A stretch of DNA of 9,764 nucleotides from Candidatus Latescibacterota bacterium (GTDB taxonomy: Bacteria > Latescibacterota > UBA2968 > GCA-2709665), in assembly GCA_030746455.1 (NCBI GenBank), contig JASLMQ010000708.1, forward strand, positions 1 to 9,764. The letters run 5' to 3'. The notes under the pieces are model-generated. The model saw nothing but the letters and a program-made list of their open reading frames with translations, was not told the origin of the DNA and did not search any database. Below, piece after piece: positions 1-7,116 of this stretch; the first letter of the stretch is position 1; the number at the start of each line of letters is the position of its first letter. A program made the translations under genes and the position numbers.

Positions 1-2166
1 GCCTTCTTCCTCGAAGGGATCTCTCAGCCTGCAGACTCGGTTCACTCCCGCCACGATCCCGACCCAACGGACCTGTCCGTCGCGCATCAAACCGGAGACG
101 GTAAAGGCACCCTCGGTCAGCAGATCCACGAATAGCAGATCACGCCATTTGGCCGGGGCCGCCGGGAAGACGCGTACGCAATCGCCCCATCCCTGCACGA
201 GCATGTCACTGATGCCGCAGGAGACGCCGCACATCTCGTTGATGGTGAAGGGCGCCTGTTCGCTCATCAGGTCCACCGGCACACCCGCAAAGTGCGACGT
301 GCCCCTGTCTCCGATCTCCCGGTTGAGGTGCATGCCGTTGGGCAGGATCCAGCGGTCGCGATAGCTGCAGAGGCAGTCGTACGCCAGGTCGGACTTGCCC
401 ACAACGGCGGCCGTGCTGGCCATCTGGACGTAGGTGTGTCCGGCCCAAAAGTACTGGCCCAATGACAGGTACTGGGCAATGCTCGCCTCGACCACCTCCC
501 GATCCGCCTCCGATCCCTCGATGGTCAGATCCATCGCCGGATGGATCGCCATCAGATGCGAGGGGTGCCGGTGCGAGTAGTCGAGCGGCTTGTCCGCCCA
601 GAGGCCCAATGCACGGGGTCCCTTCCGCGTGACCGAACCCGCATACGATGCCGGAGGAGCGAAAGAGACCAGATGGTAGTCAACCAGCGCCTCGTGGACC
701 TCTCTTGCCCGGTCCGAGAGCTCTTTCACGTCCAGCGCCTCCTCCATCTCCAGGATCCAGTCGCAGCACTTTCGGATCAACGCGATGTCGATATTCGGAT
801 CCCTGCACCAGGCATCCGGGTCCGGACCGCAATACTCCGGGCTACTCGAAAGGGGGATGTGGAACCGGCCGTCTCCGTCCTCCTCCAGGTTGGCTGCGTA
901 GAATCGGAACGCCGATTCCACGATGGGATATCCACGGCGGCCCAGCCAATCCGTATCCATGCTATAGCGCCACCTGAGCCAGGCCAGGTGCGCCAGCCAG
1001 CCCGTGTGGCTCCACGCGAACGCGACCGGATGCCACCCTCCGCCCAGCAGCACGGTGTAGCCCGGCAGGAACGAGCAGGTCTGAAAGGCCCCCTCGGTAC
1101 CGAAGAGATCGCGCGTCAGCGCCTCGGCCGCAGGGAGGCACTCATACGCGAAGTCAAGCCAGACGTCCATCAGTTCGAGATGGTTCGCCGGGCAGGCCGA
1201 CCAGAAGGTCTCCTGGACGTTCATATCGGCGTGGTAATCTCCCCGCCAGGGCGGAACGCGTCCGTCCATCGCCCAGAGCCCCTGCAGCCCCGGCGGATTG
1301 CGCCCCTCGCGCGCGCAGCTCGCGAGTACGTAGAGACCGAAGTGCCACAGGAACTCCACGTCCCGCTCGGGGAGGGCAACAGATGAACCACCCCAGAATC
1401 CTCCCCACGCCTCGCAGTGTCCGTCGAACAGCGCGTCGTAGGTCTCGCCGGCCTCACTCGGGTATCCCTCGACAGCCGCCGCCACGACAGCGCTCGAGTC
1501 ATCACCTTCGGCATAGGACACGAACACCTCTGGACCCTCTGTGTTCCAGCAAAGGGCCACATACCGGTCCGGAAGGATGTGCTGGACCGCCACCTTCAGT
1601 CCGTTGGTGTCATCGATCTCGAGCGCCGGGTGACCCAACTCCGCAAGACCGGGGCTGGTCTCATAGAACGGCAGCAGGCTAAGTGGTGCTTCATCGGGCC
1701 AAGGATCTAGCCTCAAACAGAACAGATCCCTTTCCTTGTGGACGAAGGCGTGAAGGGCGTGCGTCGTCTCTTCTCGTCGGAGGGACCCGACGACCGATGC
1801 GTCGGAAAGGTGTAGGCTCAGCTCTGAATCGGCGTCGAACGCCACGCTGAGATCCATCCTTCCCAGGTAGACCTTGGTCGGCCGGAGCGGGTCGCGTTCC
1901 CCCATCCGCTTGGCGGCCTCATCGATTGCGCCGAAGTCCCCTTCCTCGACCCACTTCCGCAGCTTCGGATAGGTCAGCTGGCTGTAGTCCAGCCCTCCGC
2001 CCTTCTCACGTAGATCCCAGGCCTCGGCGCTGTCCAGCGTGAATCGCAGATGGGTGCCGTCGCTCCAGCACATCACCCCGAGCCCACCGTTGCCCAGGGG
2101 CAGCCCCTCGGCCCACTGGGTGGGAAGCCGGTCATATGCGATCACGTGAGGATTCCTGATGGCCAC
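1..2166 (-). CDS. GH95-like glycoside hydrolase (alpha-L-fucosidase/galactosidase family), C-terminus cut by window edge
   Basis: The frame is open for 722 codons from GTG at 2164-2166 to the window edge, with no stop. GH95 proteins are usually about 750-800 residues, so only a short tail is missing. GH95 enzymes hydrolyse terminal alpha-L-fucose or alpha-L-galactose by inversion. The N-terminal beta-sandwich signature is at residues 16-30 (TQWAEGLPLGNGGLG). The (alpha/alpha)6 barrel carries NPPGLQGLW at 290-298, DYHADMNVQ at 310-318, PLSSSPE at 438-444 (E444 matches the family's general acid), HRHPSHL at 532-538, and FTINEMCGVSCGISDML at 640-656. The C-terminal beta domain ends in VCRLRDP. 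No signal peptide is visible, so a cytoplasmic location is likely. The GTG start is fixed by a good ribosome binding site. The gene lies 40 bp after the FG-GAP gene on the same strand. Oddities: the family Asn-x-Asn pair is D314-x-N316, and the usual base Asp near residue 591 appears to be Lys. Family assignment is fairly sure; substrate is not. Confidence 0.85.
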   Translation of the reverse strand, partial: MAIRNPHVIAYDRLPTQWAEGLPLGNGGLGVMCWSDGTHLRFTLDSAEAWDLREKGGGLDYSQLTYPKLRKWVEEGDFGAIDEAAKRMGERDPLRPTKVYLGRMDLSVAFDADSELSLHLSDASVVGSLRREETTHALHAFVHKERDLFCLRLDPWPDEAPLSLLPFYETSPGLAELGHPALEIDDTNGLKVAVQHILPDRYVALCWNTEGPEVFVSYAEGDDSSAVVAAAVEGYPSEAGETYDALFDGHCEAWGGFWGGSSVALPERDVEFLWHFGLYVLASCAREGRNPPGLQGLWAMDGRVPPWRGDYHADMNVQETFWSACPANHLELMDVWLDFAYECLPAAEALTRDLFGTEGAFQTCSFLPGYTVLLGGGWHPVAFAWSHTGWLAHLAWLRWRYSMDTDWLGRRGYPIVESAFRFYAANLEEDGDGRFHIPLSSSPEYCGPDPDAWCRDPNIDIALIRKCCDWILEMEEALDVKELSDRAREVHEALVDYHLVSFAPPASYAGSVTRKGPRALGLWADKPLDYSHRHPSHLMAIHPAMDLTIEGSEADREVVEASIAQYLSLGQYFWAGHTYVQMASTAAVVGKSDLAYDCLCSYRDRWILPNGMHLNREIGDRGTSHFAGVPVDLMSEQAPFTINEMCGVSCGISDMLVQGWGDCVRVFPAAPAKWRDLLFVDLLTEGAFTVSGLMRDGQVRWVGIVAGVNRVCRLRDPFEEEG

Positions 2167-2173
2167 TGCAAGG

Positions 2174-2179
2174 CTCCTC
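2174..2179 (-). promoter_or_regulatory. Ribosome binding site of the GH95 gene
   Basis: GAGGAG on the minus strand, seven bases before GTG at 2164-2166. It decides the start: the next in-frame ATG is about 30 codons further in, beyond the conserved LPLGNG motif. Confidence 0.75.
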
Positions 2180-2188
2180 GAAGCGTCT

Positions 2189-2204
2189 CGACCCGATTGG
2201 GTCG
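2189..2204 (-). other. Intercistronic hairpin (6-bp stem, 4-nt loop)
   Basis: A perfect inverted repeat, CGACCC and GGGTCG with a four-base loop, begins three bases after the FG-GAP stop codon and lies upstream of the GH95 ribosome binding site. No run of T follows, so it is not a classical intrinsic terminator. It could affect mRNA stability or re-initiation in the transcript, or be chance in GC-rich DNA. Confidence 0.4.
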
Positions 2205-2602
2205 GCCTACTTGAACACCCGCATCACGCCGTCGCCGCACCCGACAACGATCTCGCACCGCCCGTCACCGTCCACATCGGCGATGGTTGGAGTAAGGGAC
2301 CCTTGCGGCAGGGGAAGCTGCCAGAGGATCTCACCGGTCCGATCTCCCATCGCCTTGATTGCCAGCAGCGCATCTCCACCCAACACGAATTCGCACAGGC
2401 CATCGCCGTCCACGTCGGCTGTCAACACGTCGCTGCCGCCGGGTACATCGTCCAGCTCCCACTTGAGCGTCCCCGTCGCTGCGTCATAGCACCTGAAGTG
2501 GCCCCCGTTGTGCAGGACGCCGATCTCCAGCCTACCATCTCCGTCCACATCCGCGATCCCCGGATGTCTCCGCGAATGCTCTTCCGGCCCGGGGTCGAAC
2601 GT

Positions 2603-2605
2603 CTA
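2603..2605 (-). other. In-frame amber codon within the FG-GAP gene
   Basis: TAG lies in the same frame as the protein on both sides. The residues before it end in MDRRLL and those after begin TFDPGPEEHSRRHPGIADVDGDG, so repeat-type coding resumes directly in phase. A single C-to-T change from CAG (Gln) would explain it. TAG also serves as the normal terminator of this gene, the acetyltransferase and the sulfatase, so general reassignment of TAG is unlikely. Confidence 0.85.
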
Positions 2606-4257
2606 CAGCAGGCGTCGGTCCATCGTCCAGGCACCCCATTGACCCCAGGAGGCACACATCAGCACCTCCACCCGACCGTCGCTATCAAGATCGACAGGCA
2701 GCTGTGTGCCGTAGGCCGTCCACTGCGTGTCCTTTGCCTCTTGCTTCCAGATCTCACCGGCGATCACGGGCGGCTGCAGGAAGGAGCCATCTCGTCCGTT
2801 GAGCGCGGTGCACATGTCCAGTGCGACCAGGAGTACATCATCGGCACCATCCCCATCCACATCGGCCACCGTGGCAAGAGCCGTCGGCCCCAGCGTGTGA
2901 AGCGCGAGGCTCGGGTCCGAGGCGTCGTTGTGCCAAAGAAGCAGACCGTCCCGGCCACGTAGAACGAAGCTGTGAGAGGCGTCGTTGCCCGTCATTGCCA
3001 CGCGGCCAGACACGTACACATCGGGGAGGCCGTCGCCGTCGAAGTCCCCCACGGTCGCACAGGTGATGCTTGGATACAGATGGGTGTCCACCGCTCCGGG
3101 AACGGGAGTCCGCCATCTGGCCTGTCCCCTGTAGTCGATCGCCTGGATGGCGACCCCTCCGTCGCCCCCCACGCACGCACTGATGACCGCCTTCTTCCCA
3201 TCCCCGTCGAGATCCGCAATGATCGGCATCGGGCCGTAGGTGTGGGGCGCTGGTATCCCCCATCCGTCGGTCGACCAGAGCTCTCGGGGTCCGTTTGTGC
3301 CCTCAGAGGGAGCCGACAGGGCCACGATATGCCGTTTGGCGTCCGAGAAGACCAGCTCGTTCGCACCGTCGCCGTCGATGTCGGCCACCGCCACGCCGCC
3401 TGCGAACGGGCTGCCACACCTCCACGAAGATAGGGCCCTGCCCTCCGGGTCGAGTACCTGCATCGTACCGTCGGACCAAGACGCAATAATCTTGTCCCTG
3501 CCGGCGGCAAGTATCCTCACGCCATCCTGGCTGTCGAGCGTGATGCGACGCACAGCCCATTCCTCACCGGGGCCACCGCTCACCAGCAGGAACGCGTCGG
3601 CGCGTCCTGTTCCCGACAGGTCCTGACTCAGGACCAGCTCCTTGCCTGTCCCATCCTGGAGCACGACGGGGACCCGGGGATCCTTGTTCCGTCCGTAGAA
3701 CCCCGGTGACCAGATCGGGCTCGGCCCGTGCTCCAGCCTGCATCCCTCGGCCTCGTACAGCCGCTCCCACCCCGAACCCACCTTCCTCCCGATGACAAGC
3801 TCGGTGAACTCCCTTGGCGTGCGTATCCGCTCGGTTGCCGCAACGATCTCCGCGACGCCATCGCCGTCCAGGTCGACAGTCGCGTGCAGGTACAGATCGG
3901 GCACCGACAGCTTCTCCTCGCCCGAGAGGATGTCGTAGACCTTGAGGTCCCACCGCTCCCTGTGCACAGACACGATCAGCTCCGGGATGCCGTCTCCATC
4001 GACATCGGCCACTGACGTGGGCGAGAGGTGGAGGGTGTGCTCACCGTGAGGGTACCAGAATCCGAAGTACCGGCGCCACCTCATGGGTCCCGACGGGTAG
4101 ACGGCCAGCTCGCCGTAGCCCACATCGGGAGACGGCCAGGACGCCTCCTGGCTCGCCGCGGCTCCCACGGCCCCACGGGACGGGGAGAACACGCCCAGCT
4201 GAACGGAGATCGAATCGTTCAGGATCACGAACTCGGCGGTACCGTCTCCGTCCAGGT

Positions 4258-4261
4258 CCCC
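4258..4261 (-). other. Frameshift site: four-G tract in the FG-GAP gene
   Basis: On the minus strand the codons GTG GGG are followed by ACC, and the frame then runs to a stop at 4225 with no family similarity. One more G gives V-G-D-L-D-G-D-G, exactly the third calcium-binding repeat, in the frame that stays open to 2603. This looks like a one-base loss in a G homopolymer. A ribosome slipping back one base on G-GGG would give the same product. Confidence 0.85.
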
Positions 4262-5033
4262 ACGTAGAGGGCACCGTAGTTCCGGCAGGTCGCTTCGCCC
4301 TTCCGGGGCTCCCAGTAGAACCGGAACAGGTCGGACCCGTCCTCCGCATCCAGCGCCACGATGCCGCCGTGCACCGCGGTGGCCACGCACATCCTGTCCG
4401 CATCGTATCGGCCGGCGCTCGACGTCGCATGGGCGTAGACCGGTCCTTTGTTGAACTCGCGCTCCCAGACCCGTTCCGCCCTTCCGTATCCCCGATCGAA
4501 GGCCCACATCTGCGCCTGGTTGTACTCGTACTTCTGCGACACGCACGCAATCTGCATCCCCTTCCGGCCTGGCAGGAACCTGTCCACGTGGATCCGGGGC
4601 CTCCCCACGGTTCCTGGACCCGTTCGGCTCCACAAGACCTCCCCGCTGCGCCCACTGACGATCACGGGTCCATCCGCAACGATCTCGGTGCGCCCATCTC
4701 CATCCAGGTCGGCGATGGCGGCAATCTCGCCGGCATCGGCCCGCCACTTCTCTCTCCCGGACAGGTCGGTGCAGAAAAGCGGGTGACTTCCGTAGAGGAC
4801 CTCTTCCTCCCCGTCGTCGTCCACGTCCACGCACATGGCCCACGCCGCCGGCGTCATTCCCAGGTCGTACGACCAGACCTCCCGTGGGGCGCGAGGCATG
4901 CGACAGGGAAGCTCTGCCCTGGCCGTAAGCGCGTTGTCGTGGGCGGGCATCGGCCATTCGCCTCGAGCCACGCGTTCGTCCTGTAAATCACATCCGGTCT
5001 GCTTATCCACACCCGAGTTCGGTTGCACCCCGT

Positions 5034-5040
5034 CCTCCCC
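5034..5040 (-). promoter_or_regulatory. Ribosome binding site of the FG-GAP gene
   Basis: GGGGAGG on the minus strand, five bases before GTG at 5026-5028. An in-frame TGA closely upstream makes this the first available start, so the lack of a signal peptide is not an artefact of choosing a start too far downstream. Confidence 0.7.
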
Positions 5041-5078
5041 ATCTGTGTGTCAACCACGCCGGCCATGTGCTGAACCTC

Positions 5079-5106
5079 AAGATAACCTCGCCCCGGCGTA
5101 CCTCAA
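5079..5106 (-). promoter_or_regulatory. Candidate promoter for the FG-GAP/GH95 transcript
   Basis: On the minus strand, TTGAGG (5101-5106) and TATCTT (5079-5084) are 16 bases apart, resembling sigma-70 -35 and -10 boxes. They place a transcription start about 45 bases before the FG-GAP GTG. TTGAGG occurs again directly after the -10 box (5075-5080), 26 bases from the first copy. This rests on pattern match only. Confidence 0.4.
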
Positions 5107-5156
5107 GCCGTTTCCTCTGTGGTCTCAGTCGGGGCTGTCTCCGCGCCACGATCCAG

Positions 5157-5185
5157 TTGACCCCTTCTTGTCGAACCCTTATCAT
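5157..5185 (+). promoter_or_regulatory. Candidate sigma-70-like promoter for the acetyltransferase/CBM9 transcript
   Basis: TTGACC (5157-5162) and TATCAT (5180-5185) are separated by exactly 17 bases, five of six matches to each consensus box. The predicted start near 5192 leaves a leader of about 75 bases before ATG 5268. It is back to back with the minus-strand promoter, making 5029-5267 a divergent control region. Confidence 0.55.
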
Positions 5186-5225
5186 ACGGTGACGGTCCTG
5201 TTCGAGTGGGCCTGTGTCGAAGGCA

Positions 5226-5252
5226 GGTTCGGTCTCTCACGAGCAGCGAACC
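5226..5252 (+). other. Hairpin just upstream of the acetyltransferase ribosome binding site
   Basis: GGTTCG (5226-5231) and CGAACC (5247-5252) are perfect complements around a 15-base loop. The stem ends one base before the Shine-Dalgarno sequence. It could influence translation initiation; a six-base stem may also arise by chance. Confidence 0.3.
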
Positions 5253-5253
5253 A

Positions 5254-5262
5254 GGTGGAGGG
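5254..5262 (+). promoter_or_regulatory. Ribosome binding site that selects ATG 5268
   Basis: GGTGGAGGG lies five bases before ATG 5268. The frame remains open upstream to a GTG at 5214 that lacks a comparable site, so the 18-residue longer version is less likely. Confidence 0.7.
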
Positions 5263-5267
5263 CATCG

Positions 5268-6338
5268 ATGGCCGCACAAACCGTGGCGCTGAAAACCGGT
5301 GAGAAGCTCACGATCCGTGTCGCGGAGCCGCCTTTTCCTGAGTATACCGGCAAGGTCGGCTGCTGGTGGTCCGCGGTCCGGGACGAGCTGTTCGCGGGGG
5401 AGCTGAAGCCCTGGCTTTACACGCCTTACGTCGTCGGTGAGCTCGATGGGCAGGTCGTGGGTTACATCAGCTACTGGACGCCCACTGACACCCGTGACGT
5501 GGGCCTGGTCGAGTTCGTTTCCACCGCAGAGGGGCACCGGCGGAAGGGCATCGCTTCGGCCCTGATGACCCGCCTCATCGAGCACTTCCAGAGCGGGGGA
5601 GGCCTGGCCCTCTACCTCTGCACGACCAACCCGCAAGCGGGTGGTCTCTACGAGAAGAGCGGGTTCTGGTACCACATCGGAGACGGGATGCGGTACCTCG
5701 CTACCGAGGCCGGCGACTTCGATGCCACCTACCTCTCCTTCTGCGGTGAGGCCTGTGCACGACTCTCGACCTGGGCCGATCTTCCTCGCGCGGCCGCGCT
5801 CTTCAACCACCCCGAGCCACGGTGGCTCATCAAGGACTACATGACTCAGACCTTCCGACACACGCGGTATGAGAGCCACTTCATGGCCCTGAGGAAGCGG
5901 CTCGAGAACGGAAGGGGCGCCTGTGTCGTCCTGGAAAACCCGAACAGGCGCGTGGTCGGGCTCGCCTCGTTCGAGCGCCTCGACACCCATCAGGAGCAGC
6001 ACGTGGCCAACTTGAGCTTCCGCGTCTGTCCTGCGTACACAAGTCAGACCAACGAGCTTCTGGACGCGGCAGCGGATCAGGCACGCGAGCTGTCCATCGG
6101 GATCCTGCAGATACACGTTGCGGACCCTGATCTCGATCAGAAGGAACTGGCGGAGTCCTGTGGATTCGAGGAGGAGGCACGCCTGCGCAATCGCCTCCGT
6201 GACGGCGAAAGGTCAGTGGATCTGCTGGTCTACACGCGCGTGCTGGAGGACGCGCCGACCCCGCTCAGAGAGGAAGGGGACTACTATGGGGGAAGGAAGG
6301 CATGGCAGGCGGAGCGGGTGGCTGTGGAGACCGTTTAG
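5268..6338 (+). CDS. Tandem-domain GNAT-family N-acetyltransferase
   Basis: The 356-residue product fits two consecutive GNAT folds. GNAT enzymes move the acetyl group of acetyl-CoA to an amine. The N-terminal domain (about residues 1-150) has the core strand VGLVEFVSTAEGH followed by the CoA pyrophosphate loop RRKGIA at 91-96. It also has the motif-B-like TTNPQAGGLYEKSGF at 119-133. The C-terminal half (about 185-330) has a GNAT-like helix-strand pattern and a matching ELAESCGFEEEARLRNRL at 293-310. Its loop where RxxGxG should be (CPAYTSQ, 254-260) is degenerate, so it is probably non-catalytic or contributes substrate binding. No signal peptide or membrane segment is seen. ATG 5268 has a strong ribosome binding site. 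The stop at 6338 lies inside the start of the CBM9-like gene, suggesting co-transcription and perhaps translational coupling. The substrate is unknown; amino sugar, small amine or protein are all possible. Confidence 0.85.
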   Translation: MAAQTVALKTGEKLTIRVAEPPFPEYTGKVGCWWSAVRDELFAGELKPWLYTPYVVGELDGQVVGYISYWTPTDTRDVGLVEFVSTAEGHRRKGIASALMTRLIEHFQSGGGLALYLCTTNPQAGGLYEKSGFWYHIGDGMRYLATEAGDFDATYLSFCGEACARLSTWADLPRAAALFNHPEPRWLIKDYMTQTFRHTRYESHFMALRKRLENGRGACVVLENPNRRVVGLASFERLDTHQEQHVANLSFRVCPAYTSQTNELLDAAADQARELSIGILQIHVADPDLDQKELAESCGFEEEARLRNRLRDGERSVDLLVYTRVLEDAPTPLREEGDYYGGRKAWQAERVAVETV

Positions 6339-7098
6339 CAGGTCGTCAGCGTATCTGATCGTTGCAGTTGCGATATGCACAAGCAGCCACCTGGGATTCC
6401 TTGAGGCAAGGGAGGTGTCTGGGATGGAGAAAGAGCCGTTGGTGTATGGAGTGACGAGACTCAGCGAACCCGTCGACATCGACGGAGACTGGAACAAGCC
6501 GGCATGGGAGAAGATCGCGCCGCTGACGATCAACCAGCACATGGGCGAGGAGCCGGATCATCGCCCGGGCGTCCAGGCCAAGCTGGCCTGGGATGACAGC
6601 TCTCTCTACATCATCTATCGCGTTGAGGACCGATACGTTCGCGCCGTGGCGAAGCAGTATCAGGACCCGGTCTGCAGGGACAGCTGCGTGGAGTTCTTCT
6701 TCACGCCCGGTTCAGACCTCGGTCTCTCCTACTTCAATATCGAGATCAACTGCGGGGGCACGATGCTCTTCTGGTGGCACCCGCAAAGCGAAGAGGGAAT
6801 CCCTGTGTCCGCCGAAGATGGCGACAAGGTCGAGATCGGCCATTCGCTGCCGAAGACCGTCGAGCCGGAGATCGCAGAGCCTACCGTGTGGACCCTCGAG
6901 TACCGATTGCCGTTCGCTCTGGTCGAGAAATACTGTCCGGATGCTAGCAGACCGGCTCCTGGTGTCACCTGGAAGGCCAATCTCTACAAGTGTGGGGATG
7001 CGACGTCGCATCCCCATTGGCTAACGTGGTCATTCGTCGACCACCCGACTCCGAAGTTCCACGTCCCGGAGTGTTTTGGCACTCTCAGGTTCGACTGA
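6286..7098 (+). CDS. CBM9-like carbohydrate-binding protein, probable N-terminal signal sequence
   Basis: This is a carbohydrate-binding family 9-like (DOMON-like) beta-sandwich protein. From ATG 6286 it has 270 residues. The family core runs from about residue 51 (PLVYGVTRLSEPVDIDGDW) through QAKLAWDDSSLYIIYRVED, DSCVEFFFTP, YFNIEINCGG and WTLEYRLPF to the closing FGTLRFD. Residues 1-20 are rich in Arg and 21-38 are hydrophobic (AYLIVAVAIC), as in a signal peptide or anchor. ATG 6286 has an AGGAAGGGGA site six bases upstream but overlaps the acetyltransferase gene by 53 bp. A second in-frame ATG at 6424 has a better Shine-Dalgarno and would give a 224-residue protein without the hydrophobic segment, so the start is open. 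Free-standing CBM9-like proteins are common near glycan-degradation genes. The ligand cannot be told from sequence. The gene ends 18 bp from the converging sulfatase gene, with no terminator visible between them. Confidence 0.82.
   Translation: MGEGRHGRRSGWLWRPFSRSSAYLIVAVAICTSSHLGFLEAREVSGMEKEPLVYGVTRLSEPVDIDGDWNKPAWEKIAPLTINQHMGEEPDHRPGVQAKLAWDDSSLYIIYRVEDRYVRAVAKQYQDPVCRDSCVEFFFTPGSDLGLSYFNIEINCGGTMLFWWHPQSEEGIPVSAEDGDKVEIGHSLPKTVEPEIAEPTVWTLEYRLPFALVEKYCPDASRPAPGVTWKANLYKCGDATSHPHWLTWSFVDHPTPKFHVPECFGTLRFD
6408..6416 (+). promoter_or_regulatory. Internal ribosome binding site for the alternative start at ATG 6424
   Basis: AAGGGAGGT lies seven bases before the in-frame ATG 6424 and is closer to consensus than the site before ATG 6286. 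Its use would remove the hydrophobic N-terminus and leave exactly the CBM9-like domain. Confidence 0.5.
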
Positions 7099-7116
7099 GC
7101 CTTTCTGCTGCACACC

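Larger units (their letters stand above)
2207..5028 (-). pseudogene. FG-GAP/VCBS-repeat beta-propeller protein gene with one frameshift and one in-frame TAG
   Basis: Restoring one base at 4258-4261 and reading through TAG at 2603-2605 gives a coherent protein of about 940 residues. It carries 14 DxDxDG-type calcium-binding repeats, such as ADLDGDG and ADVDGDG, one of them degenerate (DLSGTG). This is the pattern of integrin-alpha-like FG-GAP propellers, and fourteen blades would fit two seven-bladed propellers. The N-terminal WPMPAHDNALTA segment resembles the start of PQQ/BamB-like propeller proteins. Start GTG at 5026-5028 follows a strong GGAGG, and an in-frame TGA lies just upstream, so no longer start exists. 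No signal peptide is seen, which is unusual because these proteins are mostly secreted. Without correction the pieces hold repeats 1-2, 3-11 and 12-14. Two lesions favour a decaying gene; base-calling errors or recoding are alternatives. The downstream GH95 gene is intact. Function is unknown; carbohydrate or surface binding is a guess from family and context. Confidence 0.8.

Noticed and set aside
541..1386. Long plus-strand open frame opposite the GH95 gene (281 codons)
   Set aside because: It lies wholly antisense to a gene with clear family motifs, and its translation is Arg/Pro-rich with no recognisable domain. Such frames are common in GC-rich DNA.
2159..2962. Plus-strand open frame opposite the FG-GAP gene (267 codons)
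   Set aside because: Its recurring VHIGD/VHVG-like pieces are the antisense reading of the repeated calcium-binding motif codons, not an independent protein.
4259..4957. Upstream extension of the long minus-strand frame that ends at 2603
   Set aside because: The frame happens to be open here, but its translation is low-complexity Arg/Gly. The FG-GAP similarity in this stretch is in the neighbouring frame starting at 5028, so this part is a shadow and the jump is a frameshift.
5103..6116. Minus-strand open frame opposite the acetyltransferase gene (337 codons)
   Set aside because: It is antisense to a well-supported GNAT gene, shows no domain features, and would run through the plus-strand promoter.
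6370..6380. Possible lipobox in the CBM9-like N-terminus (VAIC)
   Set aside because: The residue before Cys is Ile rather than Ala, Gly or Ser, so lipoprotein processing is poorly supported. An ordinary signal peptide or anchor fits better.
7099..7116. Bidirectional terminator between the converging CBM9-like and sulfatase genes
   Set aside because: Only 18 bp separate the stops, and no stem-loop with a T run is visible there.
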